From contig NZ_AUBB01000046.1 of assembly GCF_000429025.1 (NCBI RefSeq), positions 1 through 59,182 on the forward strand: 59,182 nucleotides of DNA. Direction: 5' to 3'. Position 1 is the stretch's first letter, and each line of letters begins with the position of its first letter. A program made the position numbers and the translations under genes. The notes beneath the pieces were generated by a model. That model was given only the letters and a program-made list of their open reading frames with translations. It did not search any database and was not told where the DNA came from. Below are positions 7,536-15,157 of this stretch, piece after piece. Source of the DNA: Actinospineispora spinosispora DSM 44797 (lineage in GTDB: Bacteria; Actinomycetota; Actinomycetes; Mycobacteriales; Pseudonocardiaceae).

Positions 7536-8774
7536 CTATGACGTCAACGCGAGCACCAGGTGCACCTGGAGCTCACCGACGATGCCACCGAGGATGCCGC
7601 CGACCAGGATGAGCTTCCACTCGTCCTGCTGGAACGCCGGGCGCAGCACCTTCTCGAACTCCAGCGGGGTCAGCTCCAGCATGGCATCGACGATCGTGCG
7701 TTCCACCGCGAGTGCGTCGGTGGCGTAGTCCATCGCGGGCTTCATCGTCTCGGCGGCCGCCTCGACCGCGCGGGCCGCCACGTCCCGCTTGAGCTTGCGG
7801 AACCGGTCGGAGCCGACGGTCAGCACCACCCATGGCTTGGCCAGCCCGACCTGCCGGTCCAGTACGTCACCCACGTTGCGCTGCACCATGGTGAGCAGCC
7901 GGTCGGATTTCGGGCCGGTCAGCAGCGCCTCCATGATCTTCGACACGGTGAGCACGTCCTCGGCGATGAGCTTGCCGTAGTCAGCGGCGACCTCCTTGCG
8001 GCGCTTCTGGAACATGCCCTGCCAGCGGACGCCGCAGAAGCTCCGGGGCTCACGCGGATAGAAGATCATCTTCAGGGCGATCCAGTCGGTGCTCAGGCCC
8101 ACCAGCGCGCCGAAGATCGGCATGATCAGCGGCTGGTGGGTGAGTGCCCAAGTGATCGCCTGCAGCACGCCGATGCCGAGCCCGAAGTACAGCCCGCTGC
8201 GCGCGATGAACCGCATCTCCGGGCGGGACACCTCACGGACCAGCCGGTTGAGCACGGCCTTGTCGGTGGTCAGGTTGGTGATCGCCATGTCGCGGACATC
8301 AAGGTAGGAGTCCATGTCCCGCCGGAAGTCCTCCATGATCTCCGAGACGACCTTCGGTGTCTGGGCCCGAATCTGGGCCAGCACCACCCGCTGTACCGGG
8401 TTCGGCAGCATCTCCCAGATGTCCGGGTAGTACTCGGTCATCAGGTCGGACCCGATGCGGTTGATCGCCACGTTGAGCGGCTCGCGCAGCTCCCGCACGA
8501 GCCGGTCGGAGTCCATCCGGCCGAGGATCTCCTTGGGGTCGATGAGCCTGCCGAGCAGCAGATCCATCGCGATCGTGGCCATCCGGCCGGCGTTGCGCGG
8601 GATGATCCCCTGCCAGCCGAGCAGTGGCGGCTTGCCGGCGAACTCGATCGGCTTGAACATCATCTCGATGGCGACCAGCTTCGTGAAGTAGCCGATCGCG
8701 GACGCCAGGATCGGCATCGAGATGTAGGTGAGCCAGTTCGTGGCCAGGTCATGGCCCAAATCCGCCAACGTCAC
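7536..8774 (-). CDS. DUF445 family membrane protein
   Basis: A 412-residue protein with an N-terminal membrane segment (about residues 14-38, ISMPILASAIGYFTKLVAIEMMF), a second hydrophobic pair in the middle (about 205-240) and a C-terminal hydrophobic glycine-rich tail. The motif GYFTKLVAIEMMFKP and the central repeat TDWIALKMIFYP are the DUF445 signature. The family is widespread in bacteria and without a known activity. It starts with GTG at 8774 and lies 37 bases upstream of the aminotransferase gene on the same strand, so the two may be cotranscribed. Confidence 0.88.
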   Translation of the reverse strand: MTLADLGHDLATNWLTYISMPILASAIGYFTKLVAIEMMFKPIEFAGKPPLLGWQGIIPRNAGRMATIAMDLLLGRLIDPKEILGRMDSDRLVRELREPLNVAINRIGSDLMTEYYPDIWEMLPNPVQRVVLAQIRAQTPKVVSEIMEDFRRDMDSYLDVRDMAITNLTTDKAVLNRLVREVSRPEMRFIARSGLYFGLGIGVLQAITWALTHQPLIMPIFGALVGLSTDWIALKMIFYPREPRSFCGVRWQGMFQKRRKEVAADYGKLIAEDVLTVSKIMEALLTGPKSDRLLTMVQRNVGDVLDRQVGLAKPWVVLTVGSDRFRKLKRDVAARAVEAAAETMKPAMDYATDALAVERTIVDAMLELTPLEFEKVLRPAFQQDEWKLILVGGILGGIVGELQVHLVLALTS

Positions 8775-8900
8775 CGATCGCCCCGTTCGCCTGTGAGCGT
8801 CGCCACATGTGCCGCGACCGACCTAGTCTGTATCGAACGGAGATCCCGTGGCGGGATTGGCGGCGCCGGATGGCCGTTTGTTGCGGCAAATCTCGCGACA

Positions 8901-9104
8901 TCACCTGGTGGTCATCAGGACTCCGACGCAGAGAGCGGCGAGCAGCCACCAGGCTCCGACGCTGGCCTTGTCCGAGCCGCCCCCCTTTCCGCCGATGCGG
9001 CGGAAGAAGAACGACAGGATCACGTAGCCGATGCCGAACAGCAGCGCGTAGGTCAGCAGACCTCCGGCGGCGTCGGTCTGGGCCTTGGCAGCGAGAACGA
9101 TCAT
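8901..9104 (-). CDS. Small two-helix membrane protein
   Basis: A 67-residue protein with two predicted transmembrane helices (about residues 13-30 and 47-63) split by a basic, glycine-rich loop (RRIGGKGGGSDK). ATG at 9104 is preferred over the longer open frame because a GGGGGT ribosome binding site precedes it and the longer N-terminus has shadow-like composition. I do not recognise the family; such proteins are common in actinobacteria as hypothetical membrane proteins. Confidence 0.65.
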   Translation of the reverse strand: MIVLAAKAQTDAAGGLLTYALLFGIGYVILSFFFRRIGGKGGGSDKASVGAWWLLAALCVGVLMTTR

Positions 9105-9283
9105 GACCGCACCCCCGGTGGCTGAGCTGTTCCGGATCGAGCGTGCGGCCCGCCGGATCGGCCTACTCCCGGAAAGGTGGGAGTGAGCAGGGCTGAGCTG
9201 GGCGTTCACCACTAGGGGATACCGCTTTGAAGCCGAGCTGAGGGGCTGTGTAACCTAGTCCCCACGGAGGCCGAACGGCTTCG

Positions 9284-9373
9284 GGAGGCTTCGCCTAGTC
9301 TGGTCTATGGCGCCGCACTGCTAATGCGGTTTGGGGTCACCCCCCATCCCGGGTTCAAATCCCGGAGCCTCCG
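9284..9373 (+). tRNA. tRNA-Ser (GCT)
   Basis: A 90-base class II tRNA with acceptor GGAGGCT/AGCCTCC, anticodon stem CCGCA/TGCGG around CTGCTAA (anticodon GCT), a long variable arm and a T-arm with GGTTCAAATCC. It decodes AGC and AGU. Confidence 0.95.
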
Positions 9374-9410
9374 CGCTACATCCAGCAAGTGCTGGCTTAT
9401 AAATGAACAT

Positions 9411-9483
9411 GCGCTCGTAGCTCAACGGATAGAGCACTTGACTACGGATCAAGAGGTTGCAGGTTCGAATCCTGCCGAGCGCG
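9411..9483 (+). tRNA. tRNA-Arg (ACG), copy 2
   Basis: Identical over all 73 bases to the tRNA at 6261, 37 bases after the tRNA-Ser. The flanks differ, so the identity is confined to the gene. Confidence 0.95.
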
Positions 9484-9495
9484 CCAGAACGTCTC

Positions 9496-10098
9496 TCAGC
9501 TCATCTTCGCCTGGCTGATCAGCGCGTTGGCCAGCTCACGTCCGATCTCGGCGGACAGAGGCGCGTCCCGGATCAGGATTCGGTACCACAGCAGGCCGTA
9601 CGCCTGGTCCGCGATCAGGTCGACGGCGCAGTGCTCCGGCAGCTCGCCCGCATCCCTCGCGTCGGTCAGCAGCCGAACCAGGATCGCCCGCCGGTGCGCG
9701 GTGAACTCCTTCATCACCGACGTCGCCTCCGGATCACGCAGCGCCTCGGCGACGCCCGCGCGCAGTACCGAAGCCGCGCGCGCCTCACCCGCACTCGCGA
9801 ACGTCGCGGCGAGGAACCCCTCGATCTCCTCCAGCCGGCTTCCCGATGCGCGGACCGGCGCCATCTGTTCGGCGCGCTCCACCATCGCCTCGAACAGCAC
9901 CGCCCCCTTCGACGGCCACCAGCGGTAGATCGTCTGCCTGCCCACACCGGCCGCCTTGGCGATCTCGTCGATCGTGATCGTCGTAACGGCTGGATCGGCG
10001 AGCAGCTCAGCCGCCGCGTCGAGGATCGAGCGGCGCGCCGCCTCGTTGCGGCGGCGACCGGTGTGCGGCCTGCGCACGCCCGCGGGTTCGGCGTTCAT
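9496..10098 (-). CDS. TetR family transcriptional regulator
   Basis: A 200-residue repressor. The N-terminal TetR helix-turn-helix is at about residues 18-64 (RRSILDAAAELLAD to VGRQTIYRWWPSKGAVL), followed by an all-helical ligand domain with a C-terminal TetR_C segment. ATG at 10098 is preferred over an upstream TTG since it directly precedes the basic N-terminal arm. It is divergent from the SDR gene at 10186; the 17-base palindrome at 10145-10161 between them is the likely operator, so it probably controls itself and the SDR. Confidence 0.88.
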   Translation of the reverse strand: MNAEPAGVRRPHTGRRRNEAARRSILDAAAELLADPAVTTITIDEIAKAAGVGRQTIYRWWPSKGAVLFEAMVERAEQMAPVRASGSRLEEIEGFLAATFASAGEARAASVLRAGVAEALRDPEATSVMKEFTAHRRAILVRLLTDARDAGELPEHCAVDLIADQAYGLLWYRILIRDAPLSAEIGRELANALISQAKMS

Positions 10099-10144
10099 GT
10101 CCGACAGCCTAGTTGACAAGACTTTGGTTCTCGGCAACGCTTGA

Positions 10145-10161
10145 CGAGACTAATAGTCTCG
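10145..10161. promoter_or_regulatory. Putative TetR operator
   Basis: CGAGACT-AAT-AGTCTCG is a perfect 7-bp inverted repeat with a 3-base centre, in the divergent region between the TetR and SDR starts. Position and symmetry fit a TetR-family operator; binding is inferred. Confidence 0.6.
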
Positions 10162-10185
10162 ATATGGGTCACCGGGGAGAGCGTC

Positions 10186-11043
10186 ATGCGGAACGAATCG
10201 GGAACCGTGCTGGTCACCGGCGCTGCCGGTGGAGTGGGGCGTGAGCTGGTCTCGCGGCTCACGGATCTGGGCTGGCGGGTCTACGCCGGTATTCGCCCGG
10301 GAAGTTGCGCGGCGGGCCTGACCGGTGTGCCGGTCGAGCTGGATATCACCGACCTCGCGTCGGTCGACTCCGCGCGGCGCATCATCGAGTCCGCCGTCGG
10401 CGAGGACGGGCTCACCGCGCTGGTCAACAATGCCGGGCTGAGTGTCGACGGCCCGCTCGAGCTGATCCCGGTGGCGCGGCTGCGTCAGCAGTTCGAGGTC
10501 AACGTGATCGGCCAGATCGCCGTCGCCCAGGCCTTCCTGCCGCTGCTGCGGTGCGCCGGAGGACGGATCGTCAACATCGGTGGCGCGGCCGGGAGCGTCA
10601 CCCTGCCGATGCTCGGTGCGCTGTCCGCGTCGAAGGCAGCGCTGGACTCGGCGAATGACGCCCTGCGGATGGAGGTCGCCCCGCACGGTGTCACGGTTAG
10701 CTATGTCGAGCCCGGGGCGCTGAGCACGCAGCTGTTCGTCAAGTCGGCTGGGGTGATCCAGCGGGACGGTTTCACCGGCTCGCCGACCGAACACGCCCTG
10801 TACGCCCCGGACCTGGCGCGCGCGATGGAGGCGATGTCGAGACAGAAGCCGGCGCCGGTCGGCCTCGCGGTGGACGCGGTGGTCCACGCACTGACCGCCC
10901 GGCGCCCGAAGGCTCGCTACCGGGTGGGCCGGGAGGCTCGCTTCCTGCTCCCCGTGCTGGCTCGCCTCCCGGTCCCGCTGCGCGACCGCCTGATCCGCGA
11001 CAGCATCGGCCTCAACCGCCGGGACCAGGCGCCGGTGGCCTGA
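10186..11043 (+). CDS. SDR-family protein lacking the catalytic Tyr and Ser
   Basis: A 285-residue short-chain dehydrogenase/reductase fold. The NAD(P) motif TGAAGGVG (residues 11-18) and NNAG (81-84) are intact. The usual YxxxK reads LSASK, so Leu146 replaces Tyr while Lys150 stays, and the catalytic serine region reads NIGGAAG. Classical SDR chemistry is therefore unlikely; it may bind cofactor as a sensor or use another mechanism. ATG at 10186 follows GGGGAGA (10174-10180). The divergent TetR gene and palindrome suggest local repression. Confidence 0.85.
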   Translation: MRNESGTVLVTGAAGGVGRELVSRLTDLGWRVYAGIRPGSCAAGLTGVPVELDITDLASVDSARRIIESAVGEDGLTALVNNAGLSVDGPLELIPVARLRQQFEVNVIGQIAVAQAFLPLLRCAGGRIVNIGGAAGSVTLPMLGALSASKAALDSANDALRMEVAPHGVTVSYVEPGALSTQLFVKSAGVIQRDGFTGSPTEHALYAPDLARAMEAMSRQKPAPVGLAVDAVVHALTARRPKARYRVGREARFLLPVLARLPVPLRDRLIRDSIGLNRRDQAPVA

Positions 11044-11053
11044 CCCCGGCGAG

Positions 11054-11120
11054 TTCGCAGATGTTCATGTCGCGTCGCAGACACTGCAGCATCTGCGACG
11101 CGACACGAAGCTCTGCGAGG
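11054..11120. repeat. TCGCAGA-array palindromic element, copy B
   Basis: Two direct TCGCAGA copies and two inverted ones with CGCGTCGCAGA (11071-11081) paired perfectly with 11092-11102. It lies in the gap between convergent SDR and clpP genes and is the relative of the element at 3787-3877. Confidence 0.65.
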
Positions 11121-11132
11121 TGCGCTCCTGGG

Positions 11133-11711
11133 CTATGCGGCGCCGACGATGTGGTCCACGAAGCCGTAGGCCAGGGCCTCGTCCGCGTCGAACCAACGGT
11201 CGCGGTCGGCATCGGTCGTGATCTGCTCGACCGTCTGGCCGGTTTGGCTCGAGGTGATCTCGGCGATCCTGCGCTTCATCTTGCCGAACACCTCGGCCGG
11301 GATGGCGATGTCGGTCGCCGCGCCCCGGATTCCGGCGGACGGCTGGTGCATCACGATCCGGGTGTTCGGCAGCAGATAGCGCTTACCGGGCGCGCCCGAG
11401 GACAGCAGGAACTGACCCATCGACGCCACGAACCCCATGCCCCACGTCGAGACGTCCGGCTTGATCAGCTGCATCGTGTCGTAGATGGCCATTCCGGCGG
11501 GCACCGAGCCGCCGGGTGAGTTGATGTAGAGCGTGATGTCCTTCGACGGCGAGTCGGCCGCCAGCAGCAACAGCTGCGCGGTGATCCGGTTGGCCACCTC
11601 CTCGTTCACCTCGGAGCCGAGGAACACGATGCGGTCGCGCAGCAGCTGGTCGTAGACCGACTCCGACTGGTACTGGCCGCCGCCCGTAGCGGTCATGGTG
11701 GGAACTCTCAT
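11133..11711 (-). CDS. clpP: ATP-dependent Clp protease proteolytic subunit
   Basis: A 192-residue ClpP serine protease subunit. The triad is visible: Ser97 in GFVASMGQ, His122 in VMHQPS and Asp171 in DADRDRWF. The oligomerisation core YINSPGGSVPAGMAIYDTM is conserved. ClpP forms a 14-mer barrel that degrades proteins unfolded by ClpX or ClpC. No second clpP and no clpX are adjacent, whereas the housekeeping actinobacterial clpP genes come as a pair with clpX, so this looks like an accessory paralogue. Start ATG 11711; ATG 11696 is also possible. Confidence 0.9.
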   Translation of the reverse strand: MRVPTMTATGGGQYQSESVYDQLLRDRIVFLGSEVNEEVANRITAQLLLLAADSPSKDITLYINSPGGSVPAGMAIYDTMQLIKPDVSTWGMGFVASMGQFLLSSGAPGKRYLLPNTRIVMHQPSAGIRGAATDIAIPAEVFGKMKRRIAEITSSQTGQTVEQITTDADRDRWFDADEALAYGFVDHIVGAA

Positions 11712-11834
11712 CGCTGCCTGCCTCTGCTCGCCGGTGCTGGTCGATACCGACGTTATGGGGCTCTGACCTGCAGATGAGGCGTCGTTCGCTCAGGGCTTGC
11801 CCGGTTCGCCGCAAGCGAAACGACCAGTGGCGAA

Positions 11835-12134
11835 TCAGCCGGTCAGCGCCTGGCGCTGAGTCGGAATGCCGGCCAGCGAACACGCCGCGGTGAGCGCGGG
11901 CAGGTAGTGCACGGCGCCGCAGAAGTGGTCGTCGTCGTAGTACAGGCAGCGCACCGTCCGGTGGCCGCCGCAGCTGCACTCGGCCCACCCGCTGGTCATC
12001 CGACGTTCGATGAGCGGGTGCGGGGTCGTGGGGTGGGCGCAGTTGCGGGGAACCTGGCTGACCCAGCGTCCGAGGTGGGCGTAATCGGTGTCGGTGTCGG
12101 TGTCGGTGCGGGTGTCGGTGCGGGGGTTGGTCAT
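11835..12134 (-). CDS. Hypothetical cysteine-rich small protein
   Basis: A 99-residue protein with an N-terminal Thr-Asp run (RTDTRTDTDTDTDTD) from a short DNA repeat, then a compact domain with CSCGGH, VRCLYYDD and DHFCG. The cysteines and histidines could bind zinc. It ends 124 bases before clpP starts on the same strand. I do not recognise the family. The coding call rests on the conserved-looking Cys/Trp/Tyr domain and ATG at 12134; the Thr-Asp run may vary in length between strains. Confidence 0.55.
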   Translation of the reverse strand: MTNPRTDTRTDTDTDTDYAHLGRWVSQVPRNCAHPTTPHPLIERRMTSGWAECSCGGHRTVRCLYYDDDHFCGAVHYLPALTAACSLAGIPTQRQALTG

Positions 12135-12231
12135 GAGCGGTCTCGCCTAACGGTTCGTGCATGCCTTCAGTACTTGCATGTTAGAACTGTTCGGGTGTAC
12201 TGAGGCACCTGTTCGGCATAACGCTCCGGCC

Positions 12232-13383
12232 TCAGATGAACGTCGGAAGCAGCGCGGCCACCTCAGCGGGTGACGCCATCCTGGCGACCTCGGCGGCGAG
12301 CCGGCCGGCGGCCGCCGCAACGGCGGGATCGGCGAGCAGATGCCGGGCCAGCGTGCTGATCGCCGAGGCGTGCGCGTGCTCGTCCAGGAGCCCGGCCCCG
12401 ACCCCGAGCGCGGCGACCAGCTCGGTGTTGCTGAACTGGTCCGCGCCCTGCGGAAGCATCAGCTGCGGCACACCGGCGCCGAACGCGCCGAGCGTCGTGC
12501 CGCTCCCACCGTGATGCACCACCAGGTCCACGTGTTCCAGCAGTCGGGACTGCGCAACCCACTGTTCGACCCGGACGTTGCCGGGAACGACGCCCAGGTC
12601 GTCGGCGGTGATCGAGGGCCCGGTCGCGACCAGCACGTCGACGTCCAGCGGCGCGAGTCCGGCGATCGCCTCACGCAACACCTCGACGGTGCCCATCGCG
12701 GTACCCAGGGTCAGGTAGACGAGCGGTCTGCCCCGGTCGGACGTCGCCACCCCGTCCGGCAGGCTCGAACCGGGTGGGCTCCAGCCGACGGGACGCAGCG
12801 CGGTCCGGCGCACGGCAGTGACGAACCCGGCGTTCTGTGCCGAGTCCGGACAGATGTCGATCACCGGGTCGCCGAACGAGGGCAGCTCCGCGTTCCGGAC
12901 GCCCAGCTGCGCGGCGGTCGCGGTGAGGGTCCGGTAGATCGAGTCGAACGGTGGGTCGGTGCTGTAGCGGCCGAAGGTGTGGCACACAGCGGGGACCTCG
13001 GCCAGCTGCGCGGCCATCGCGGCTCCGGTCGCGCCCATCCCGTAGATCACCAGATCCGGCCGGTCGGTTTCCAGCAGCGGAACGAGGTCAGCGACGATCG
13101 CCCGGACGAGTGTGTCGCCAAACACAGTCCCGACAACCTGCGCCAGTTCTTCCCGGGAGAGCGTTCCCGGGCGCCACACCCCGCCGCGCCTTGCCGCTTC
13201 GAAGGCCGCCGGAATGCTCATCCCGGCGGGAGTTGCGGTCAGTCCGGCGCCGCGCACGGTCGACAGGAAGGACTCGTCCGTGACGAAGTTGACCTTGTGA
13301 CCTGCATGAACGGCTGCGACCGCGAGCGGGAGCAGCGGGTATGCGTGGCCGGGGCTGGGCAGCGCGGCACAGAGCACTCGCAT
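12232..13383 (-). CDS. GT1-family (UDP-glucuronosyl/EryCIII-like) glycosyltransferase
   Basis: A 383-residue GT-B glycosyltransferase. The N-terminal acceptor domain starts MRVLCAALPSPGHAYPLLPLA with the H-x-x-P-L-L-P-L hallmark. The C-terminal donor domain holds VYLTLGTAMG and the nucleotide-sugar signature VHHGGSGTTLGAFGAGVPQ followed by LPQGADQFSN. Relatives glycosylate macrolides and other natural products with activated sugars. There is no biosynthetic cluster beside it, so a resistance or detoxification role is also possible. It sits upstream and divergent to the Ser-Asp repeat gene. Confidence 0.88.
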   Translation of the reverse strand: MRVLCAALPSPGHAYPLLPLAVAAVHAGHKVNFVTDESFLSTVRGAGLTATPAGMSIPAAFEAARRGGVWRPGTLSREELAQVVGTVFGDTLVRAIVADLVPLLETDRPDLVIYGMGATGAAMAAQLAEVPAVCHTFGRYSTDPPFDSIYRTLTATAAQLGVRNAELPSFGDPVIDICPDSAQNAGFVTAVRRTALRPVGWSPPGSSLPDGVATSDRGRPLVYLTLGTAMGTVEVLREAIAGLAPLDVDVLVATGPSITADDLGVVPGNVRVEQWVAQSRLLEHVDLVVHHGGSGTTLGAFGAGVPQLMLPQGADQFSNTELVAALGVGAGLLDEHAHASAISTLARHLLADPAVAAAAGRLAAEVARMASPAEVAALLPTFI

Positions 13384-13578
13384 CGGCGGAGCGTATCGAG
13401 GAACGCGGTTTCCCTGAGTACGGATTTGCGTCCCGGCCTGTGGACACTGAGAAATCCGCGGTTATATCTGCACACGTTCGTGTTCAGTCGTCACGCTTCC
13501 CGCTTCCATCTCGTTGAGGTAACGAAGCAGGCCGCCTCGGGGGGCGGCGAAGAAGCACCAATCGAAGGGGAAGTACCC

Positions 13579-13917
13579 GTGCTCAAGAAGGTCATCATCG
13601 CAGTTTCCGCCGCCGCGCTCGCCACGCTGGGTGTCGCCGGCTACGCGTACGCCGACACCACCAGCGCCGCCGGCCACAGCTCGGCCAAGCCCGGCGCCCA
13701 CAAGGCCGCTGACACCGACTCGGACAGCTCCAGCGCCGACTCGGACAGCGACTCGGACGACTCGTCGAGCGCCGACTCGGACAGTGACTCGGACAGCGAC
13801 AGCGCCGACTCCGACAGCAACGACTCGGACAGCAACGACAGCGACAGCAACGACAGCGACCACGAGGACAGCGGCGACAGCAGCTCCTCCTCGGGCGGCC
13901 TGCTCGGCGGCCTCTGA
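13579..13917 (+). CDS. Secreted Ser-Asp repeat protein
   Basis: A 112-residue acidic protein. Residues 1-25 form a classical signal peptide (LKKVIIAVSAAALATLGVAG, cleavage after AYA). Residues about 43-105 are nearly only Ser, Asp and some Asn (SDSDS and SNDSDSND runs), ending in SSSGGLLGGL. No LPXTG sorting signal or other anchor is present, so it is likely released or loosely held outside the membrane. Start GTG 13579 follows GAAGGGGAAG (13564-13573). A calcium-binding or coating role can only be guessed. A strong terminator follows. Confidence 0.75.
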   Translation: MLKKVIIAVSAAALATLGVAGYAYADTTSAAGHSSAKPGAHKAADTDSDSSSADSDSDSDDSSSADSDSDSDSDSADSDSNDSDSNDSDSNDSDHEDSGDSSSSSGGLLGGL

Positions 13918-13941
13918 TCCACAACCTCTGCTGAGGTTCTC

Positions 13942-13975
13942 GTGCCCGGTGACCAGGGGGGTGGTCACCGGGCAC
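13942..13975 (+). terminator. Hairpin terminator after the Ser-Asp gene
   Basis: A perfect 14-bp stem (GTGCCCGGTGACCA, 13942-13955, with 13962-13975) closes a loop of six G, 24 bases after the stop. No T-run follows. Confidence 0.65.
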
Positions 13976-14026
13976 ACTCATGTCCGGCGCTGCATGATCG
14001 GCCCGGACGGCGCACCATGCAGGGTC

Positions 14027-14236
14027 ATGAACATCGGTAGAAGCCATGCGGTCATGGCCGGCGTGCTGCTGTGCGCGTGCCTGACCGGCTGCAACGAGAC
14101 CTCGACCGACGTCAAGGCACCGGCCGAGTCCACGTCGAGCCCGGCCACCCGCACGACCGTCAACCTCGTGCCACCGGGGCCCAGCGTGAAGCCGACGGTG
14201 AGCGCCCCCGTGACCCCGAACTCCGCGCCCCGCTAG
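14027..14236 (+). CDS. Small putative lipoprotein
   Basis: A 69-residue protein with a short basic start, a hydrophobic stretch and a lipobox-like LTGC (cysteine at about residue 23), followed by a Thr/Ser/Pro-rich tail. It would be lipidated on the cysteine and held on the outer face of the membrane. ATG at 14027; the ribosome binding site is weak (CAGGG). It has no recognised domain. The call rests on the lipobox and codon bias. Confidence 0.5.
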   Translation: MNIGRSHAVMAGVLLCACLTGCNETSTDVKAPAESTSSPATRTTVNLVPPGPSVKPTVSAPVTPNSAPR

Positions 14237-14305
14237 AAACCCGGTCGCTCGCGCCCCTGCCATCGAGGCATGATCGGCGCGACGACGACAAGGGGGTGCG
14301 CCACG

Positions 14306-14767
14306 ATGAAACTCGCCGAGGCGCTCGCACTACGGGCCGACTCACGACGTCGGATCGACCAGCTGCGTTCCAGGGTCACCGGAAGCGCGACCTACCAGGA
14401 GGGTGCCGAGCCTGCCGAGGACGCGGTCGCGCTGCTGGCTGAGGCCGACGCCACGCTCGATGAGCTGGAATCCCTCATCCGCAGGGTCAACCGAACGAAC
14501 TCGGCCACCGATCTCGGTTCCGATGGCACCATGACGGACGCACTGGCGCGGCGCGACGTACTCCGGATGAGGCACGCGCTGCTGGTCTCGGCGGCCGACG
14601 CCGCCGCCGGGCACGGCGGGTACCGCCAGCTGCGGTCCGAGCTTCGTCAGCTGTCCGCGCTGCCGGTCGGTGAGCTTCGCGCCAGGGCGGACGGCGTGGC
14701 GAGGGAGATTCGTGAGCTCGACGCCCGGATTCAGCAGGCCAACTGGAGTGTCGAGCTACTGGACTAG
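14306..14767 (+). CDS. DIP1984 family protein
   Basis: A 153-residue, all-helical protein starting MKLAEALALRADSRRRIDQL, with two long charged helices and the closing RELDARIQQANWSVELLD typical of the DIP1984 (septicolysin-like) family. The function is not established. ATG at 14306 follows AAGGGGG (14290-14296). Its stop codon lies within the terminal CTAG of the palindromic element at 14764-14928, so the element abuts the gene exactly. Confidence 0.82.
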   Translation: MKLAEALALRADSRRRIDQLRSRVTGSATYQEGAEPAEDAVALLAEADATLDELESLIRRVNRTNSATDLGSDGTMTDALARRDVLRMRHALLVSAADAAAGHGGYRQLRSELRQLSALPVGELRARADGVAREIRELDARIQQANWSVELLD

Positions 14768-14928
14768 TGTCCTGAGTCGCAAGTTCGTGTGCTGAGTCCG
14801 GTGATCCAGATGTCGTCTGGCAAGGCGCCGGAGGCAGCTCGTACCGGGGTACTTGCAACGACGGCGCCGCCGCCAGGCGGCATCTGGGCGCCGGAATCAG
14901 TGCGCGAACTTCCGACTCGGGACACTAG
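14764..14928. repeat. 165-bp MITE-like palindromic element
   Basis: The ends are CTAGTGTCCTGAGTCGCAAG (from 14764) and its imperfect complement ending at 14928. The arms pair over about 65 bases each (14764-14829 and 14863-14928) with scattered mismatches, leaving a short centre. It carries no frame for a transposase. The layout fits a non-autonomous mobile element, and its left end supplies the DIP1984 stop codon. Confidence 0.6.
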
Positions 14929-15157
14929 AAGCGCGGGAGCAGGTAGCTGGACGAGAAGCGGGCACACAACCCGACAGCCGGCGGGTCAAATCCGGCACGA
15001 CTGGTGTGCGGCGGGCAGCACCGGGGTTCGATTCCCCGAGTTACAGCGCAGGCCCAGCACAGTGCACAAGTCAGCGCACTACCGCGCACGGCGCACCACC
15101 ATGTGTCGATCTCGTCGAGTGAGGGTGGGAACGGGGTTTCCCGCGTTTCTGGGTCGA
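14929..15157. other. Non-coding gap with T-arm-like remnants
   Basis: No gene is seen. Two stretches look like tRNA T-arms: GCCGGCGGGTCAAATCCGGC (about 14980-15000) and a CGGGG stem around TTCGATT (about 15022-15040, with an exact GGTTCGATTCC B-box). I could not fold either into a full cloverleaf, so they may be degraded tRNA pieces. Confidence 0.35.

Noticed and set aside
12340..13578. Long N-terminal extension of the Ser-Asp repeat protein
   Set aside because: It is antisense to the glycosyltransferase gene; the signal peptide at GTG 13579 with a good ribosome binding site marks the true start.
13579..13917. Sortase-anchored adhesin
   Set aside because: No LPXTG motif, membrane helix or basic tail follows the Ser-Asp region.
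14930..15060. Functional tRNA genes
   Set aside because: T-arm-like parts are seen, but I could not find matching acceptor and anticodon arms for either.
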